Notes: generated by a model from the sequence alone, not told the origin. Shown: positions 53,263-62,056, numbered from the stretch's first letter. The stretch is 64,000 nucleotides of DNA from Ovoidimarina sp038744785 (GCA_038744785.1 JBCDLX010000005.1:1-64000), one strand, 5' to 3'. A program made the numbers and translations.

Positions 53263-54168
53263 ATGTCCTACCTAGACAATATCCGAACGTTCGCGCGCGT
53301 GCATGAGTTGGGCTCGATGTCGGCGGCGGCGCGCGATCAGCGTATTTCTCCGGCCGTTGCCTCAGCTCGGATCGCCCAGCTTGAGGCACATCTGGGCGTC
53401 CGGCTTTTTCAACGCTCGACCCGCAGCCTGAAACCGACCGAGCAGGGCCGCCTGTTCTACGACGGCGCCTGCCGGGTCATCGAGGCTCTGGATGCTGCGG
53501 AAGCTGCCGTGATGAACGTGACCAAGTCCCCGCGGGGGTCGCTGTTCGTGGCAGCGCCCCTGGGCGCCGGTCGCCGGTTCCTGGCCCCGCTTGTCCCTGC
53601 GTTCAAGGCCGAATACGCCGAGATCGATTTGCGGCTGCGGCTGTCAGATCGCAGGATTGATCTCACGGCGGAAGGGCTTGATCTTGCGCTGTTTCTGGGT
53701 GCTCCAGAAGACTCAGCACTTCGCATTCGCAAGATCGCGGACTGTCCGCGCATTCTATGCGCCGCACCTGCCTACATCGCACGACGAGGAAACCCACCAG
53801 ATGGTACAGCAATCGTCGAAGACAGACACGATTGCCTGAACCTGCGTTTCCCGGGCGCCCCGGAATTTCGTTGGACGCTTACGACCAAAGAGGGTCCAGA
53901 ACGGTTCAGCGTATCCGGCCCGTTTGAATCGGATGACGGCGACGTGCTGACCGATTGGGCGCTGGATGGCCACGGGATCGTTCTGAAACCAGTGTTCGAG
54001 GTGGCCGACCATCTGGCGTCCGGAGCGCTCGTGCCTGTGGCCGAGGCCACACCGCCCCTCCCCGTCCAACTGGCTTTTCTTTATCCTCACCGCCGCCTTC
54101 AGGATCCAAAGACGCGGCTCTTTATGGAGTTTGCGGGCGACCGCATTGCAGCTCAGCTGCCGCGATAG
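53263..54168 (+). CDS. LysR-family regulator of the purine cluster
   Basis: A 301-residue LysR regulator. Its helix-turn-helix is GSMSAAARDQRISPAVASAR, followed by HLGVRLFQRSTRSLKPTEQG, typical of the AaeR/DsdC-like broad group with an effector domain after residue 90. It is divergent from puuD, and its last 16 bp overlap the uraH 3' end on the other strand. A role in control of urate degradation genes is inferred from position. ATG 53263 is preferred over an ATG six codons upstream. Confidence 0.88.
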   Translation: MSYLDNIRTFARVHELGSMSAAARDQRISPAVASARIAQLEAHLGVRLFQRSTRSLKPTEQGRLFYDGACRVIEALDAAEAAVMNVTKSPRGSLFVAAPLGAGRRFLAPLVPAFKAEYAEIDLRLRLSDRRIDLTAEGLDLALFLGAPEDSALRIRKIADCPRILCAAPAYIARRGNPPDGTAIVEDRHDCLNLRFPGAPEFRWTLTTKEGPERFSVSGPFESDDGDVLTDWALDGHGIVLKPVFEVADHLASGALVPVAEATPPLPVQLAFLYPHRRLQDPKTRLFMEFAGDRIAAQLPR

Positions 54169-54506
54169 GTCGCGTACCCAAATGGCGACAAAAGAAGCGG
54201 CACGTGGTAGTGCTGTTCTTCGGACATTCCGAAGCGGATGGGAATTACATCTAGAAAACGCGGGCTTTCGAACGGCACCTTGGTTGCATCTTGCCAAGCA
54301 CCTGCGAGGAATTCGAGCTCGTAAACGCCGGTCCGAAACTCGGCCTCCGGAAGGATCGGACCATCGGTGCGGCCGTCTTCGTTGGTAACCTTCATACCAA
54401 GCGGCATGCGCGCATCACCTTCTATCCGATAAAGCATGATCTTCATGCCCGCCGCGGGTCGTCCCCGCGCCGTGTCCAGAACATGGGTGGTCAAATATCC
54501 GGCCAT
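54153..54506 (-). CDS. uraH: 5-hydroxyisourate hydrolase
   Basis: A 117-residue transthyretin-like HIU hydrolase, the second step of urate breakdown. The N-terminal signature LTTHVLDTARGRPAAGM carries an active-site His, HYHVPLLLSPFGYATYRGS gives the second His, and the C-terminal YRGS is diagnostic. It is convergent with and overlaps the LysR gene by 16 bp. Confidence 0.96.
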   Translation of the reverse strand: MAGYLTTHVLDTARGRPAAGMKIMLYRIEGDARMPLGMKVTNEDGRTDGPILPEAEFRTGVYELEFLAGAWQDATKVPFESPRFLDVIPIRFGMSEEQHYHVPLLLSPFGYATYRGS

Positions 54507-54657
54507 TTTACACTTCTCCAGATGCGGTCATCCCGTTTTGGCGCAGGACCGGGTTGAGAGGAAAGGGAAATCGAACGAAGGTTCTTTCAAGAATCTCGTG
54601 AAGGACAATGGCCGGATGCCTGCCCATAGTTGTGTCGCAAATGATGAAAGGTTCCCC

Positions 54658-56070
54658 ATGCGCTATCCCCGCGACCTCATCGGATATGGCGCTTCGCCGC
54701 CACCCCAACCCTGGCCGAACGACGCAAAGATCGCCTTGCAGTTTGTGGTGAACTACGAAGAAGGCGGTGAGAACTGTCTTCTGCATGGCGATCCCATGTC
54801 TGAGGCCTTCCTGACAGAGGTCGTAGGCGCAGAAAACTGGCACGGCGCGCGGCATTGGAATGTCGAGACAATGTACGAATACGGTGCCCGTGCCGGGTTT
54901 TGGCGGCTTCACCGGCTTTTCACCAGCTCCGGCATCCCGGTCACCGTTTATGGTGTTACGACCGCGCTGGCCCGGGGGCCTGAGCAGGTGGCAGCCATGA
55001 AGGAGGCCGCATGGGAGATCGCTTCCCACGGGCTAAAGTGGATCGAATACAAGGACTTCTCGGAGGCCGAGGAACGCGCGCATATGGAGGAGGCGATCCG
55101 GCTTCACACCGAGGTCGTGGGCGAAAGGCCACGCGGATGGTACACTGGCCGGGCCTCGATGAACACGGTCCGGCTGGCCGCCGAAGACGGTGGCTTCGAC
55201 TGGGTTGCCGACAGCTATGCCGATGACCTGCCGTTCTGGATGCAGTTTGGCGACCGGACCCAACTGATCGTCCCCTATTCGCTGGATGCCAATGATTCAC
55301 GATTCATTGGTGCCCAGGGCTTTAGCCATGGCGAGGATTTCTTCCAGTATCTGAAGGACACATTCGACGTCCTTTACGAGGAAGGTACAGCGGGCGCGCC
55401 CAAAATGATGTCGGTGGGTCTGCATTGCCGTCTTGCCGGAAAACCTGGTCGGCTTGCAGGGCTGAAGCGCTTTATTGAATATGCCATGGGCCATAAGGCG
55501 GTGTGGTTCGCCCGCCGGGGCGATATCGCGACGCACTGGGCCGCGCACCACCCGCCCGTATTGCAAACAAAGCCATCGGAAATGGATCGTTCGGCGTTTA
55601 TCGAAACATTCGGCGGGATATTTGAGCACTCCGATTGGATCGCAGAAAGCGCTTTCGATCTGGAACTTGGTCCCGCCCATGACACTGCGCGTGGTGTTCA
55701 CAACGCGCTGGCGCGGGTGTTTCGCGCCGCAAGCGACACGCAACGGCTGGCGGTCCTGAACGCGCACCCCGATCTGGCGGGCAAACTCGCCGCTGCCAAA
55801 CGGCTGACATCGGAGTCGACGGTGGAACAAGCAAGCGCAGGGTTGGACGCGCTGACAGATGCCGAGCGCGCCGCGTTCGAACGCCTGAACGCGGCCTACA
55901 CCCAGAAGTTCGGCTTTCCGTTCATCATCGCAGTGCGCGACCACGATAAGCGAGGCATTCTAGACGCCTTCGAACGCAGGATCGAACAGGATCGGGCCGT
56001 CGAGTTTGCCGAAGCATGCCGACAGGTCGAACGCATCGCAGAGTTGCGGCTTCAGGCGCTTTTGCCGTGA
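54658..56070 (+). CDS. puuE: Allantoinase PuuE fused to OHCU decarboxylase (UraD)
   Basis: A 470-residue bifunctional protein. Residues 1-300 are PuuE, a cofactor-independent allantoinase of the polysaccharide-deacetylase fold (RYPRDLIGYGASPPPQPWPN, VNYEEGGEN, EIASHGLKWIEYKDF). Residues about 312-470 are UraD, which decarboxylates OHCU to S-allantoin, with catalytic His370 in NAHPDLAGK and NAAYTQKFGFPFIIAVR. The fusion puts steps three and four of urate breakdown on one chain. The ATG at 54658 begins the conserved sequence. Its stop overlaps allA. Confidence 0.94.
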   Translation: MRYPRDLIGYGASPPPQPWPNDAKIALQFVVNYEEGGENCLLHGDPMSEAFLTEVVGAENWHGARHWNVETMYEYGARAGFWRLHRLFTSSGIPVTVYGVTTALARGPEQVAAMKEAAWEIASHGLKWIEYKDFSEAEERAHMEEAIRLHTEVVGERPRGWYTGRASMNTVRLAAEDGGFDWVADSYADDLPFWMQFGDRTQLIVPYSLDANDSRFIGAQGFSHGEDFFQYLKDTFDVLYEEGTAGAPKMMSVGLHCRLAGKPGRLAGLKRFIEYAMGHKAVWFARRGDIATHWAAHHPPVLQTKPSEMDRSAFIETFGGIFEHSDWIAESAFDLELGPAHDTARGVHNALARVFRAASDTQRLAVLNAHPDLAGKLAAAKRLTSESTVEQASAGLDALTDAERAAFERLNAAYTQKFGFPFIIAVRDHDKRGILDAFERRIEQDRAVEFAEACRQVERIAELRLQALLP

Positions 56071-56549
56071 GGATCTTAACCGAACTCCTGACGGCGCAGG
56101 CGTTTCAGCCCTTTGGCGATGTACTGGCGGTCGCAGGCCCGCCGGATAAACTGATCAATCAGGGGATGTGCGGTCGCTACCACGACCGAGCAAAACTTGA
56201 ATTCCACAACGGGAGGGCCGGGGTTAGCATGTTCAATGCAGAGCCAAGGGCCCTGCCTTATCGCCTTGAAATGGTCGAACGGCATCCCGAGGGGTCGCAA
56301 TGCTTTGTTCCGATGTCCGAACATCCGTTCCTGGTGATCGTCGCGCCCGACACGGGCAGGCGTCCGGGGACGCCCCGCGCGTTTCTAACCGCGCCGGGCC
56401 AAGCTGTGAATTACCACCGTGGGACCTGGCACGGTGTCCTGACGCCCCTTCACACACCGGGGCTTTTCGCCGTCATTGACCGCATCGGACCGGGTGCGAA
56501 CCTCGAAGAGCACTGGTTCGACCAAGCCTTCGAAGTGGTCGCAGGCTAG
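56067..56549 (+). CDS. allA: Ureidoglycolate lyase
   Basis: A 160-residue cupin-fold enzyme that splits ureidoglycolate to glyoxylate and urea. It has LTAQAFQPFGDVLAVAG, CFVPMSEHPFLVIVAP, GQAVNYHRGTWHGVLTPL (the metal/substrate His motif) and the terminal EEHWFD. The GTG start at 56067 overlaps the puuE stop (GTGA). Its glyoxylate product is the substrate of the convergent bhc cluster. Confidence 0.94.
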   Translation: MRILTELLTAQAFQPFGDVLAVAGPPDKLINQGMCGRYHDRAKLEFHNGRAGVSMFNAEPRALPYRLEMVERHPEGSQCFVPMSEHPFLVIVAPDTGRRPGTPRAFLTAPGQAVNYHRGTWHGVLTPLHTPGLFAVIDRIGPGANLEEHWFDQAFEVVAG

Positions 56550-56551
56550 CG

Positions 56552-56566
56552 CGGGGCGCTGCCCCG
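56552..56566. terminator. Hairpin between allA and bhcD
   Basis: CGGGGC-GCT-GCCCCG forms a 6-bp stem with a 3-nt loop just after allA, followed by GAGTATTTTTGCCAGGATGA, a T-rich phrase of a type that recurs near gene ends in Rhodobacterales genomes. It lies between two convergent genes and may terminate both. Confidence 0.6.
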
Positions 56567-56597
56567 GACGCCAGAGTATTTTTGCCAGGATGAAAGA

Positions 56598-57590
56598 CTA
56601 GAACGGGATCTCCGTTGCCAAGCCGCGTGCCCGGGCCGCATTTACCGCCGCGGCGGCCACCGCGAGATCCTGCAGTCCGACCCCGGTGCCGTCAAAGAGT
56701 GTGATCTCGTCAGGTGTGGTTCGGCCGGGATGTGTGCCACCGATCACCGCGCCAATCTGGGCGATGTCGGTTTCAGCCTTGAGACCCTGGGCCACTGCAT
56801 GCTGCGCCTCGCCAAGGGAGATCGATTGCGCGACCTCGTCTGTAAACACAGTCGCACGGGCAATGAGGGCTGCATCAACCTCTTGCTTGCCGACAGTGTC
56901 TGTCCCCATGCAGGCAAGATGCGTGCCGGGGGTGATTTGCGCGTCTTTCAGGATCGGATCGAAAGACGAGGTTATTGTAATGATTGCGTCGGATTCGGCG
57001 CCCATCCGATCGAGGTCCACTGCCTCAAACGGCAGCCCAAGTTCAGCGGCAGTATCGGCAAGGCGCGACAGCATCTCGGGATGGTAGTTCCAACCTATGA
57101 CTTTTTCGAAGTTCCGCTGGCGGACGGCAGCCCGCATCTGGAACGCGGACTGATGCCCGGCCCCGACCATGCCCAAGACTTTTGCGTCCTGGCGCGCCAA
57201 ATGCTTGATCGACACAGCCGACGCCGCCGCCGTCCGAAGCGCGGTTAGAAGGTTGCCGCCAACGACGGCCTTTGCACGGCCGGTATCAGCGTCAAACAGG
57301 AACACGGTCGATTGGTGGTTCGTCAGCCCACGTTCGGCATTGCCCGGCCAGTACCCGCCAGACTTCAGGCCAAGGGTCAGCCCTGCCCGGTCAAAGCCAG
57401 ATTTGAAACCATACAAGGCATCGGCATGGCCAATGGCTTCGCGGATCACCGGGAAGTTATAGGCATCCCCCCGCGCCATTGCCGCAAAGACCTCTTCGAC
57501 CGCATCAAAGGCTGCGTCGGCATCAACAAGATCGCCAATGGCACTTTCGGGAACGACTGTCAGCGTATGTGTCACTTGTGCGCCGTCCAT
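56598..57590 (-). CDS. bhcD: Iminosuccinate reductase BhcD
   Basis: The 330-residue last enzyme of the beta-hydroxyaspartate cycle; it reduces iminosuccinate to L-aspartate with NADH. It belongs to the ornithine-cyclodeaminase/mu-crystallin family: GNLLTALRTAAASAVSIKHL, the Rossmann motif GMVGAGHQSAFQMRA and the substrate loop GFKSGFDRAGLTLGLKSGGY. Its start overlaps the bhcC stop (TGATG). The assignment rests on cluster context with bhcA, bhcB and bhcC, since family sequence alone would allow other amino-acid dehydrogenases. Confidence 0.93.
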   Translation of the reverse strand: MDGAQVTHTLTVVPESAIGDLVDADAAFDAVEEVFAAMARGDAYNFPVIREAIGHADALYGFKSGFDRAGLTLGLKSGGYWPGNAERGLTNHQSTVFLFDADTGRAKAVVGGNLLTALRTAAASAVSIKHLARQDAKVLGMVGAGHQSAFQMRAAVRQRNFEKVIGWNYHPEMLSRLADTAAELGLPFEAVDLDRMGAESDAIITITSSFDPILKDAQITPGTHLACMGTDTVGKQEVDAALIARATVFTDEVAQSISLGEAQHAVAQGLKAETDIAQIGAVIGGTHPGRTTPDEITLFDGTGVGLQDLAVAAAAVNAARARGLATEIPF

Positions 57591-58753
57591 CAGTAGGCCT
57601 TTCCGCGCGCCGAGACGGGCCAAAGGGATTCCACCCGCCCGTTCCGGACGCCCACATACCAGTCATGGACATTGCAGGTCGGATCACAATGCCCAGGCAC
57701 CAGCTTTAGCTTGTCATTGATTTTCAGCTTGCCGTCTGGGTCGGCGACCACACCATGTTCGTCAGAGCATTTGACGTATTCTACGTCGGTCCGGCCGAAG
57801 ATCACGGGTAAACCGGAATCCACCGATTGCGCCTTCAAACCCGCGTCGACGATGGCCTTTTCGGCCTTTGCGTGGCTCATGACAGAGGTCAGGATGAACA
57901 GCGCGTTTTCCCACTCGCCCTGGTCGATCCGGTTGCCGTCCTGATCCAGAATGCGCCCGTAATCGGCGTCCATGAAGGCATAAGACCCGCATTGCAGTTC
58001 ATTGTAAACGCCTGAATTACTTTCGAAATAATAGCTGCCGGTACCGCCGCCACCCACGATATCGCAAGAAAGGCCTTCGGCCTTCAGCCCTTCAACGGCG
58101 TCGCGCACCATCGCGACCGCAATGTCGATCTTGGCCTTGCGATCTTCGTAGGCGTCCATGTGCTGCATGGCCCCTTGATACGCTTGGAGCCCCGCAAACT
58201 TTAGACCCGATGCAGCATCGATTGCCGTCGCAATCTCAACGACGGCCGGTGTCGTCGTTACGCCGCAGCGCCCGGCGCCGCAGTCGATCTCCACCAGGCA
58301 TTCGATCTCCGTGCCATGGCGCGTCGCTGCGTCGCTCAGGTCAGCCACGTTCGTCACGTCGTCGACGCAGCAGATCGTCCGCGCGCCCAAAAGGGGCATT
58401 CTTGCCAAACGATCGATTTTTGCCGGATCACGCACCTGGTTCGACACCAGAACGTCGGTGATGCCACCACGGGCAAATACCTCTGCCTCGCTGACCTTCT
58501 GGCAACAGACGCCGACCGCGCCACCAAGTTCCACCTGCAGTTTCGCCACGTCCACCGATTTGTGCATCTTGCCGTGCACCCGGTGGCGCATTCCGTGTGC
58601 TTTCGCGTAATCGCCCATCTTCTTGATGTTGCGTTCCAGCGCATCGAGATCCAGCACAAGTGCGGGTGTCTGGATCTGATTTTCGTCCATGCCGATGGCG
58701 GCAGGAATGTCGTAGCCAACTTCGTAGTCTTCGAATTTCATGGGGGCGTTCAT
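57590..58753 (-). CDS. bhcC: beta-Hydroxyaspartate aldolase BhcC
   Basis: A 387-residue PLP enzyme of the D-threonine aldolase (fold-type III) family that condenses glycine and glyoxylate to (2R,3S)-beta-hydroxyaspartate. The PLP lysine is in HGKMHKSVD (Lys62). DIVGGGGTGSYYFESNSGVY binds phosphate, and the metal site is PGHCDPTCNVHDW. GGAGGAC precedes the ATG. It lies between bhcB and bhcD in the typical order. Confidence 0.95.
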   Translation of the reverse strand: MNAPMKFEDYEVGYDIPAAIGMDENQIQTPALVLDLDALERNIKKMGDYAKAHGMRHRVHGKMHKSVDVAKLQVELGGAVGVCCQKVSEAEVFARGGITDVLVSNQVRDPAKIDRLARMPLLGARTICCVDDVTNVADLSDAATRHGTEIECLVEIDCGAGRCGVTTTPAVVEIATAIDAASGLKFAGLQAYQGAMQHMDAYEDRKAKIDIAVAMVRDAVEGLKAEGLSCDIVGGGGTGSYYFESNSGVYNELQCGSYAFMDADYGRILDQDGNRIDQGEWENALFILTSVMSHAKAEKAIVDAGLKAQSVDSGLPVIFGRTDVEYVKCSDEHGVVADPDGKLKINDKLKLVPGHCDPTCNVHDWYVGVRNGRVESLWPVSARGKAY

Positions 58754-58765
58754 GTCGTCCTCCGT

Positions 58766-59734
58766 TCACTTCAGCCAGGGCAGCGTGTCAAGATCGACAT
58801 TGCCGCCGGTTATGATCACGCCGACACGTTTGCCGGCAAATCGGTCGCGGTTCTTCAGGATCGTCGCCAACGGAACCGCGCAGGACGGCTCCATCACGAT
58901 CTTCATGCGCTGCCAGGTAAGCTTCATCGCATCGATGATTTCGTCTTCGCTGGCGGTCAGGATGTCGGTCACATGGTTCGATACAAAGTGCCAGGTCAGG
59001 TCCTTCAGTGGGACTTTGAGCCCGTCTGCAATCGTTTGGGGCGCGTCATCCGCAATGATGTGCCCCGCCTTGAAGCTGCGATAGGCGTCGTCGGCCTGCT
59101 CCGGCTCGGCGGCAATAATGTCGACCTCGGGCGCAATGCTCGACAGGGTCAGGCACGTGCCCGATATCATGCCGCCGCCACCAATTGGGGCGACCATAAT
59201 GTCGACACCGCCCGTCTGTTCCATGAACTCGCGCGAACATGTACCCTGCCCCGCGATCACGCGCGGGTCGTTGTAGGGATGCACGAATTCGGCCCCGGTA
59301 CGCGCCTGAGCCTCGGCGAACACGGCTTCGCGCGATGTGGTCGAGGGTTCGCATTCGGTAATCTGGCCGCCATAGCCGCGGACGGCCGCTTTTTTGGCTT
59401 CGGGTGCCGTGCGTGGCATCACGACATGGCAGGGAATCCCACGACGGCCCGCGGCATAGCTTAAGGATAGCGCGTGGTTTCCTGAGGAATGGGTTGCGAC
59501 ACCTCGTTCGGCCATCGCGTCGGACAACCCGAAGACCGCGTTCGACGCGCCGCGGACCTTGAAAGCACCCGCCTTCTGAAAGTTTTCGCACTTAAAGAAC
59601 AGCTCGGCGCCCACAAGGTCGTTGAAGTAAGACGATGTTAGAACCGGTGTCCGGTGGATGTGGGGTTCGATCCGCGCGTGCGCGTCGAGAACGTCCTGAA
59701 AGGTCGGGATGTTTAAGTCTGGCAGGTCTTTCAT
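58766..59734 (-). CDS. bhcB: beta-Hydroxyaspartate dehydratase BhcB
   Basis: A 322-residue PLP-dependent serine/threonine-dehydratase-family enzyme (fold type II) that removes water from beta-hydroxyaspartate to give iminosuccinate. PLP Lys59 lies in KAGAFKVRGASNA, THSSGNHALSLSYAA is the asparagine loop, and APIGGGGMISG binds phosphate. It is coupled to bhcA by a one-base overlap. Confidence 0.94.
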   Translation of the reverse strand: MKDLPDLNIPTFQDVLDAHARIEPHIHRTPVLTSSYFNDLVGAELFFKCENFQKAGAFKVRGASNAVFGLSDAMAERGVATHSSGNHALSLSYAAGRRGIPCHVVMPRTAPEAKKAAVRGYGGQITECEPSTTSREAVFAEAQARTGAEFVHPYNDPRVIAGQGTCSREFMEQTGGVDIMVAPIGGGGMISGTCLTLSSIAPEVDIIAAEPEQADDAYRSFKAGHIIADDAPQTIADGLKVPLKDLTWHFVSNHVTDILTASEDEIIDAMKLTWQRMKIVMEPSCAVPLATILKNRDRFAGKRVGVIITGGNVDLDTLPWLK

Positions 59735-60924
59735 CAGGCTGCTTCCTTCTTCGCGAACGCGTCACCCGCACGATACACGGCTTGCGCCGCCGCCACGCCG
59801 GAGCCGAGGCGGACATCAAGGCCCAGATCCACCAAAGCCATTTCGGCCGTCGCGATGCCAGATAGCGCAAGGGGTTCGGAAAGCATCCCCAAATGGCCGA
59901 TCCGGAACACCTTTCCAGCGACATCGCCCAAACCGACGCCAAAGGCGACATCATACGCCTCGGCCGCATGGTTTACGATCCGGGTTGCGTCGAATCCTTT
60001 GGGCGTGCGGATTGCAGTGACGCTGTTTGATTGCCACTCGGGCCGGTTGGCGCAGACGCGAAGTCCCCACGCCCCTACGGCGGCGCGCACACCGTCGGCG
60101 ATACGTTTGTGGCGGGCAAAGACGTTGTCGAGACCTTCTTCCAGTAGCATCTCGCAGGACAGTTTCAGCCCATTCATAAGGCCGACGGCGGGCGTGTACG
60201 GATAGCCAGACTTGGCGTAAGCCGCCTCCATGTCCCGAAGATCGAAGAAGGTGCGCGGCAGGCGCGCGGTGTCCATTGCAGCGCGCGCCTTTGGCGAAAC
60301 ACCAAGGATCGCAAGACCCGCAGGCAGCATGAAGCCCTTCTGGGATCCGGTCACTGCAATATCGACACCCCAGGCATCCATCTGGAAATCCATTGACCCG
60401 ATCGAACTGACACCGTCGACCAGAAGAAGCGCGGGATGGCCGGCCGCGTCCATGGCCGCACGGATCTCTGCGATGTCTGACACGACGCCGGTCGCAGTTT
60501 CGTTGTGCGTGGCCAGCACCGCTTTGATCCGGTGGTCTTTGTCCGCTGCCAGCGCAGCGCCATAGCGATCAGCCGGTAAGCCGTCGCCCCAAGGCGTTTC
60601 GATGATTTCGACGTCCAGCCCAAACCGCGTGCACATGTCGATCCAACGGTGCGAGAACATTCCGTTGCGCCCCGCAAGCACGGCATCCCCCGGCGAAAGC
60701 GTGTTCGAAATCGCGCTTTCCCACCCGCCGGTGCCTGACGCGGGCAGGATGAAGACGGCACCTGCTTCGGTTTTCAGCACCGACTTCACGCCCGCAATTG
60801 CCGGGTGAAGGATGTCGGCGAACGCCGCCGAGCGATGGTCCAGCGTTGGCATATCAACAGCTTTGCGTAAAACCTCAGGCATGTTCGTCGGGCCGGGGAT
60901 GAAAACAGGATTCTGATGCGTCAT
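59734..60924 (-). CDS. bhcA: L-aspartate:glyoxylate aminotransferase BhcA
   Basis: A 396-residue fold-type-I, class V aminotransferase that makes glycine and oxaloacetate from glyoxylate and aspartate. FIPGPTNMPEVLRKAVDMPT opens the protein, followed by the PLP lysine TGSQKGFMLPAG (Lys196) and ATHNETATGVVSD. The ATG at 60922-60924 has AAGGAGAT 8 bp upstream; the 19-codon open extension is not conserved. It is the first gene of bhcABCD, transcribed away from bhcR. Confidence 0.95.
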   Translation of the reverse strand: MTHQNPVFIPGPTNMPEVLRKAVDMPTLDHRSAAFADILHPAIAGVKSVLKTEAGAVFILPASGTGGWESAISNTLSPGDAVLAGRNGMFSHRWIDMCTRFGLDVEIIETPWGDGLPADRYGAALAADKDHRIKAVLATHNETATGVVSDIAEIRAAMDAAGHPALLLVDGVSSIGSMDFQMDAWGVDIAVTGSQKGFMLPAGLAILGVSPKARAAMDTARLPRTFFDLRDMEAAYAKSGYPYTPAVGLMNGLKLSCEMLLEEGLDNVFARHKRIADGVRAAVGAWGLRVCANRPEWQSNSVTAIRTPKGFDATRIVNHAAEAYDVAFGVGLGDVAGKVFRIGHLGMLSEPLALSGIATAEMALVDLGLDVRLGSGVAAAQAVYRAGDAFAKKEAA

Positions 60925-60990
60925 CGATGCGATCTCCTTTGGGTCGCATGCTTGAATAGCCGCCCGAGCCACGAAAAACAATTTTTTTGA

Positions 60991-61021
60991 AATACTTTTT
61001 CTACTATCGAAAAAAAGTATT
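60991..61021. promoter_or_regulatory. Inverted repeat in the bhcR-bhcA promoter region
   Basis: AATACTTTTT at 60991-61000 and AAAAAGTATT at 61012-61021 are perfect 10-bp inverted arms with an 11-bp spacer. They lie between divergent bhcA and bhcR. An IclR-type dimer such as BhcR is the natural candidate reader. Confidence 0.55.
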
Positions 61022-61115
61022 ATATGTTTATTATCAATGGCTTGATTTTTTCACGTTGGGAAAATATATTTCGGAAAGCATGTTTCAGGGGTCTGGGCAG
61101 AAGGAATGACACGAC

Positions 61116-61919
61116 ATGCCAGAACGACGGCAACGCGGGCGACCCCGCGCTTTTCACGACAAGACCGAACAAAACACCATCCAGTCCCTTGATCGCGCGC
61201 TCACAATCCTTGAAACGCTCGGCCAGGCCGGTGGCCTTTCGCTGACTGAACTTGCCAGCACACTCGATCAGTCGCCAGCGACCGTGTACCGTGTCCTGAC
61301 CACCTTGGAACAACACGGCGTTGCGGAACTCGAGCCCGCCACCCAAAAGTGGCACATCGGTGCGGGCGCGTTTCGCATCGGATCGGCATTTCTTCGCCGG
61401 ACAAATCTTGTGGACCGGGCTCGGCCTGTTATGCAGGCCTTGATGCAGGCCACCGGTGAAACAGCAAACCTCGGCGTCGAAAACGGCGCGCGGGTCCTGT
61501 TTGTCAGTCAGGTGGAAACCCATGCCTCGATCCGTGCGTTTTTCCCGCCCGGCACGCAATCGCCCCTTCACGCCTCGGGCATCGGCAAGGCGCTTTTGGC
61601 GCAACGCGACCCCGCCCAGATCGACGCCGTTATCGACACCGGCCTTGAACGTTTCACCAAATGTACGCTGACAGACCGCGACGCGCTTCTTGCCGATCTT
61701 CGGACAATCCGGCAAAGAGGCTATGCAATCGATGATGAAGAGCGCAACGACGGTATGCGCTGTGTAGCGTCACCCGTCTTCAACGCAACCGGGGTTGCTG
61801 TCGCGGGCCTGTCGATTTCCGGGCCAACGGCGCGTGTTTCGCCAGACCGCATCAACGAAATGGCGGCCCGCGTTTGCGACGCTGCTGCGACATTGTCGCA
61901 AAGGCTGGGCGCACCGTGA
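61116..61919 (+). CDS. bhcR: IclR-family regulator BhcR
   Basis: A 267-residue IclR regulator. The winged helix covers about 20-85 (SLTELASTLDQSPATVYRVL) and the effector domain about 95-265 (ETANLGVENGARVLFVSQVE ... SPLHASGIGKALLA). In Paracoccus the equivalent protein controls bhcABCD in response to glyoxylate. It is divergent from bhcA. The stop overlaps the GTG of the following small membrane protein gene. Confidence 0.94.
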   Translation: MPERRQRGRPRAFHDKTEQNTIQSLDRALTILETLGQAGGLSLTELASTLDQSPATVYRVLTTLEQHGVAELEPATQKWHIGAGAFRIGSAFLRRTNLVDRARPVMQALMQATGETANLGVENGARVLFVSQVETHASIRAFFPPGTQSPLHASGIGKALLAQRDPAQIDAVIDTGLERFTKCTLTDRDALLADLRTIRQRGYAIDDEERNDGMRCVASPVFNATGVAVAGLSISGPTARVSPDRINEMAARVCDAAATLSQRLGAP

Positions 61920-62056
61920 GTAACCGGGCTGGATGGGTTGTCTTTGCGCTAATCGTCGGGACTTTGGCCGTTGTTTTTCTGACGGTTGATGGCGCCGCGT
62001 TGTTCACAGCCCGGAAGTTTGCCGATCTCGTGAACTGGATGGCCTTCTGGCGCTAA
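61916..62056 (+). CDS. Small single-helix membrane protein
   Basis: 46 codons from a GTG at 61916 that overlaps the bhcR stop (GTGA). The product is a short N-terminus, one hydrophobic helix (WVVFALIVGTLAVVFLTVDG, about residues 6-25), and an amphipathic tail ending NWMAFWR. It is 69 bp upstream of gap. Function is unknown; the coupling to bhcR and the clean membrane profile make it more than a chance frame. Confidence 0.5.
   Translation: MSNRAGWVVFALIVGTLAVVFLTVDGAALFTARKFADLVNWMAFWR

Noticed and set aside
58316..59464. A 382-codon open frame on the plus strand
   Set aside because: It is antisense to bhcC and bhcB, both clearly real. The translation has no family pattern.
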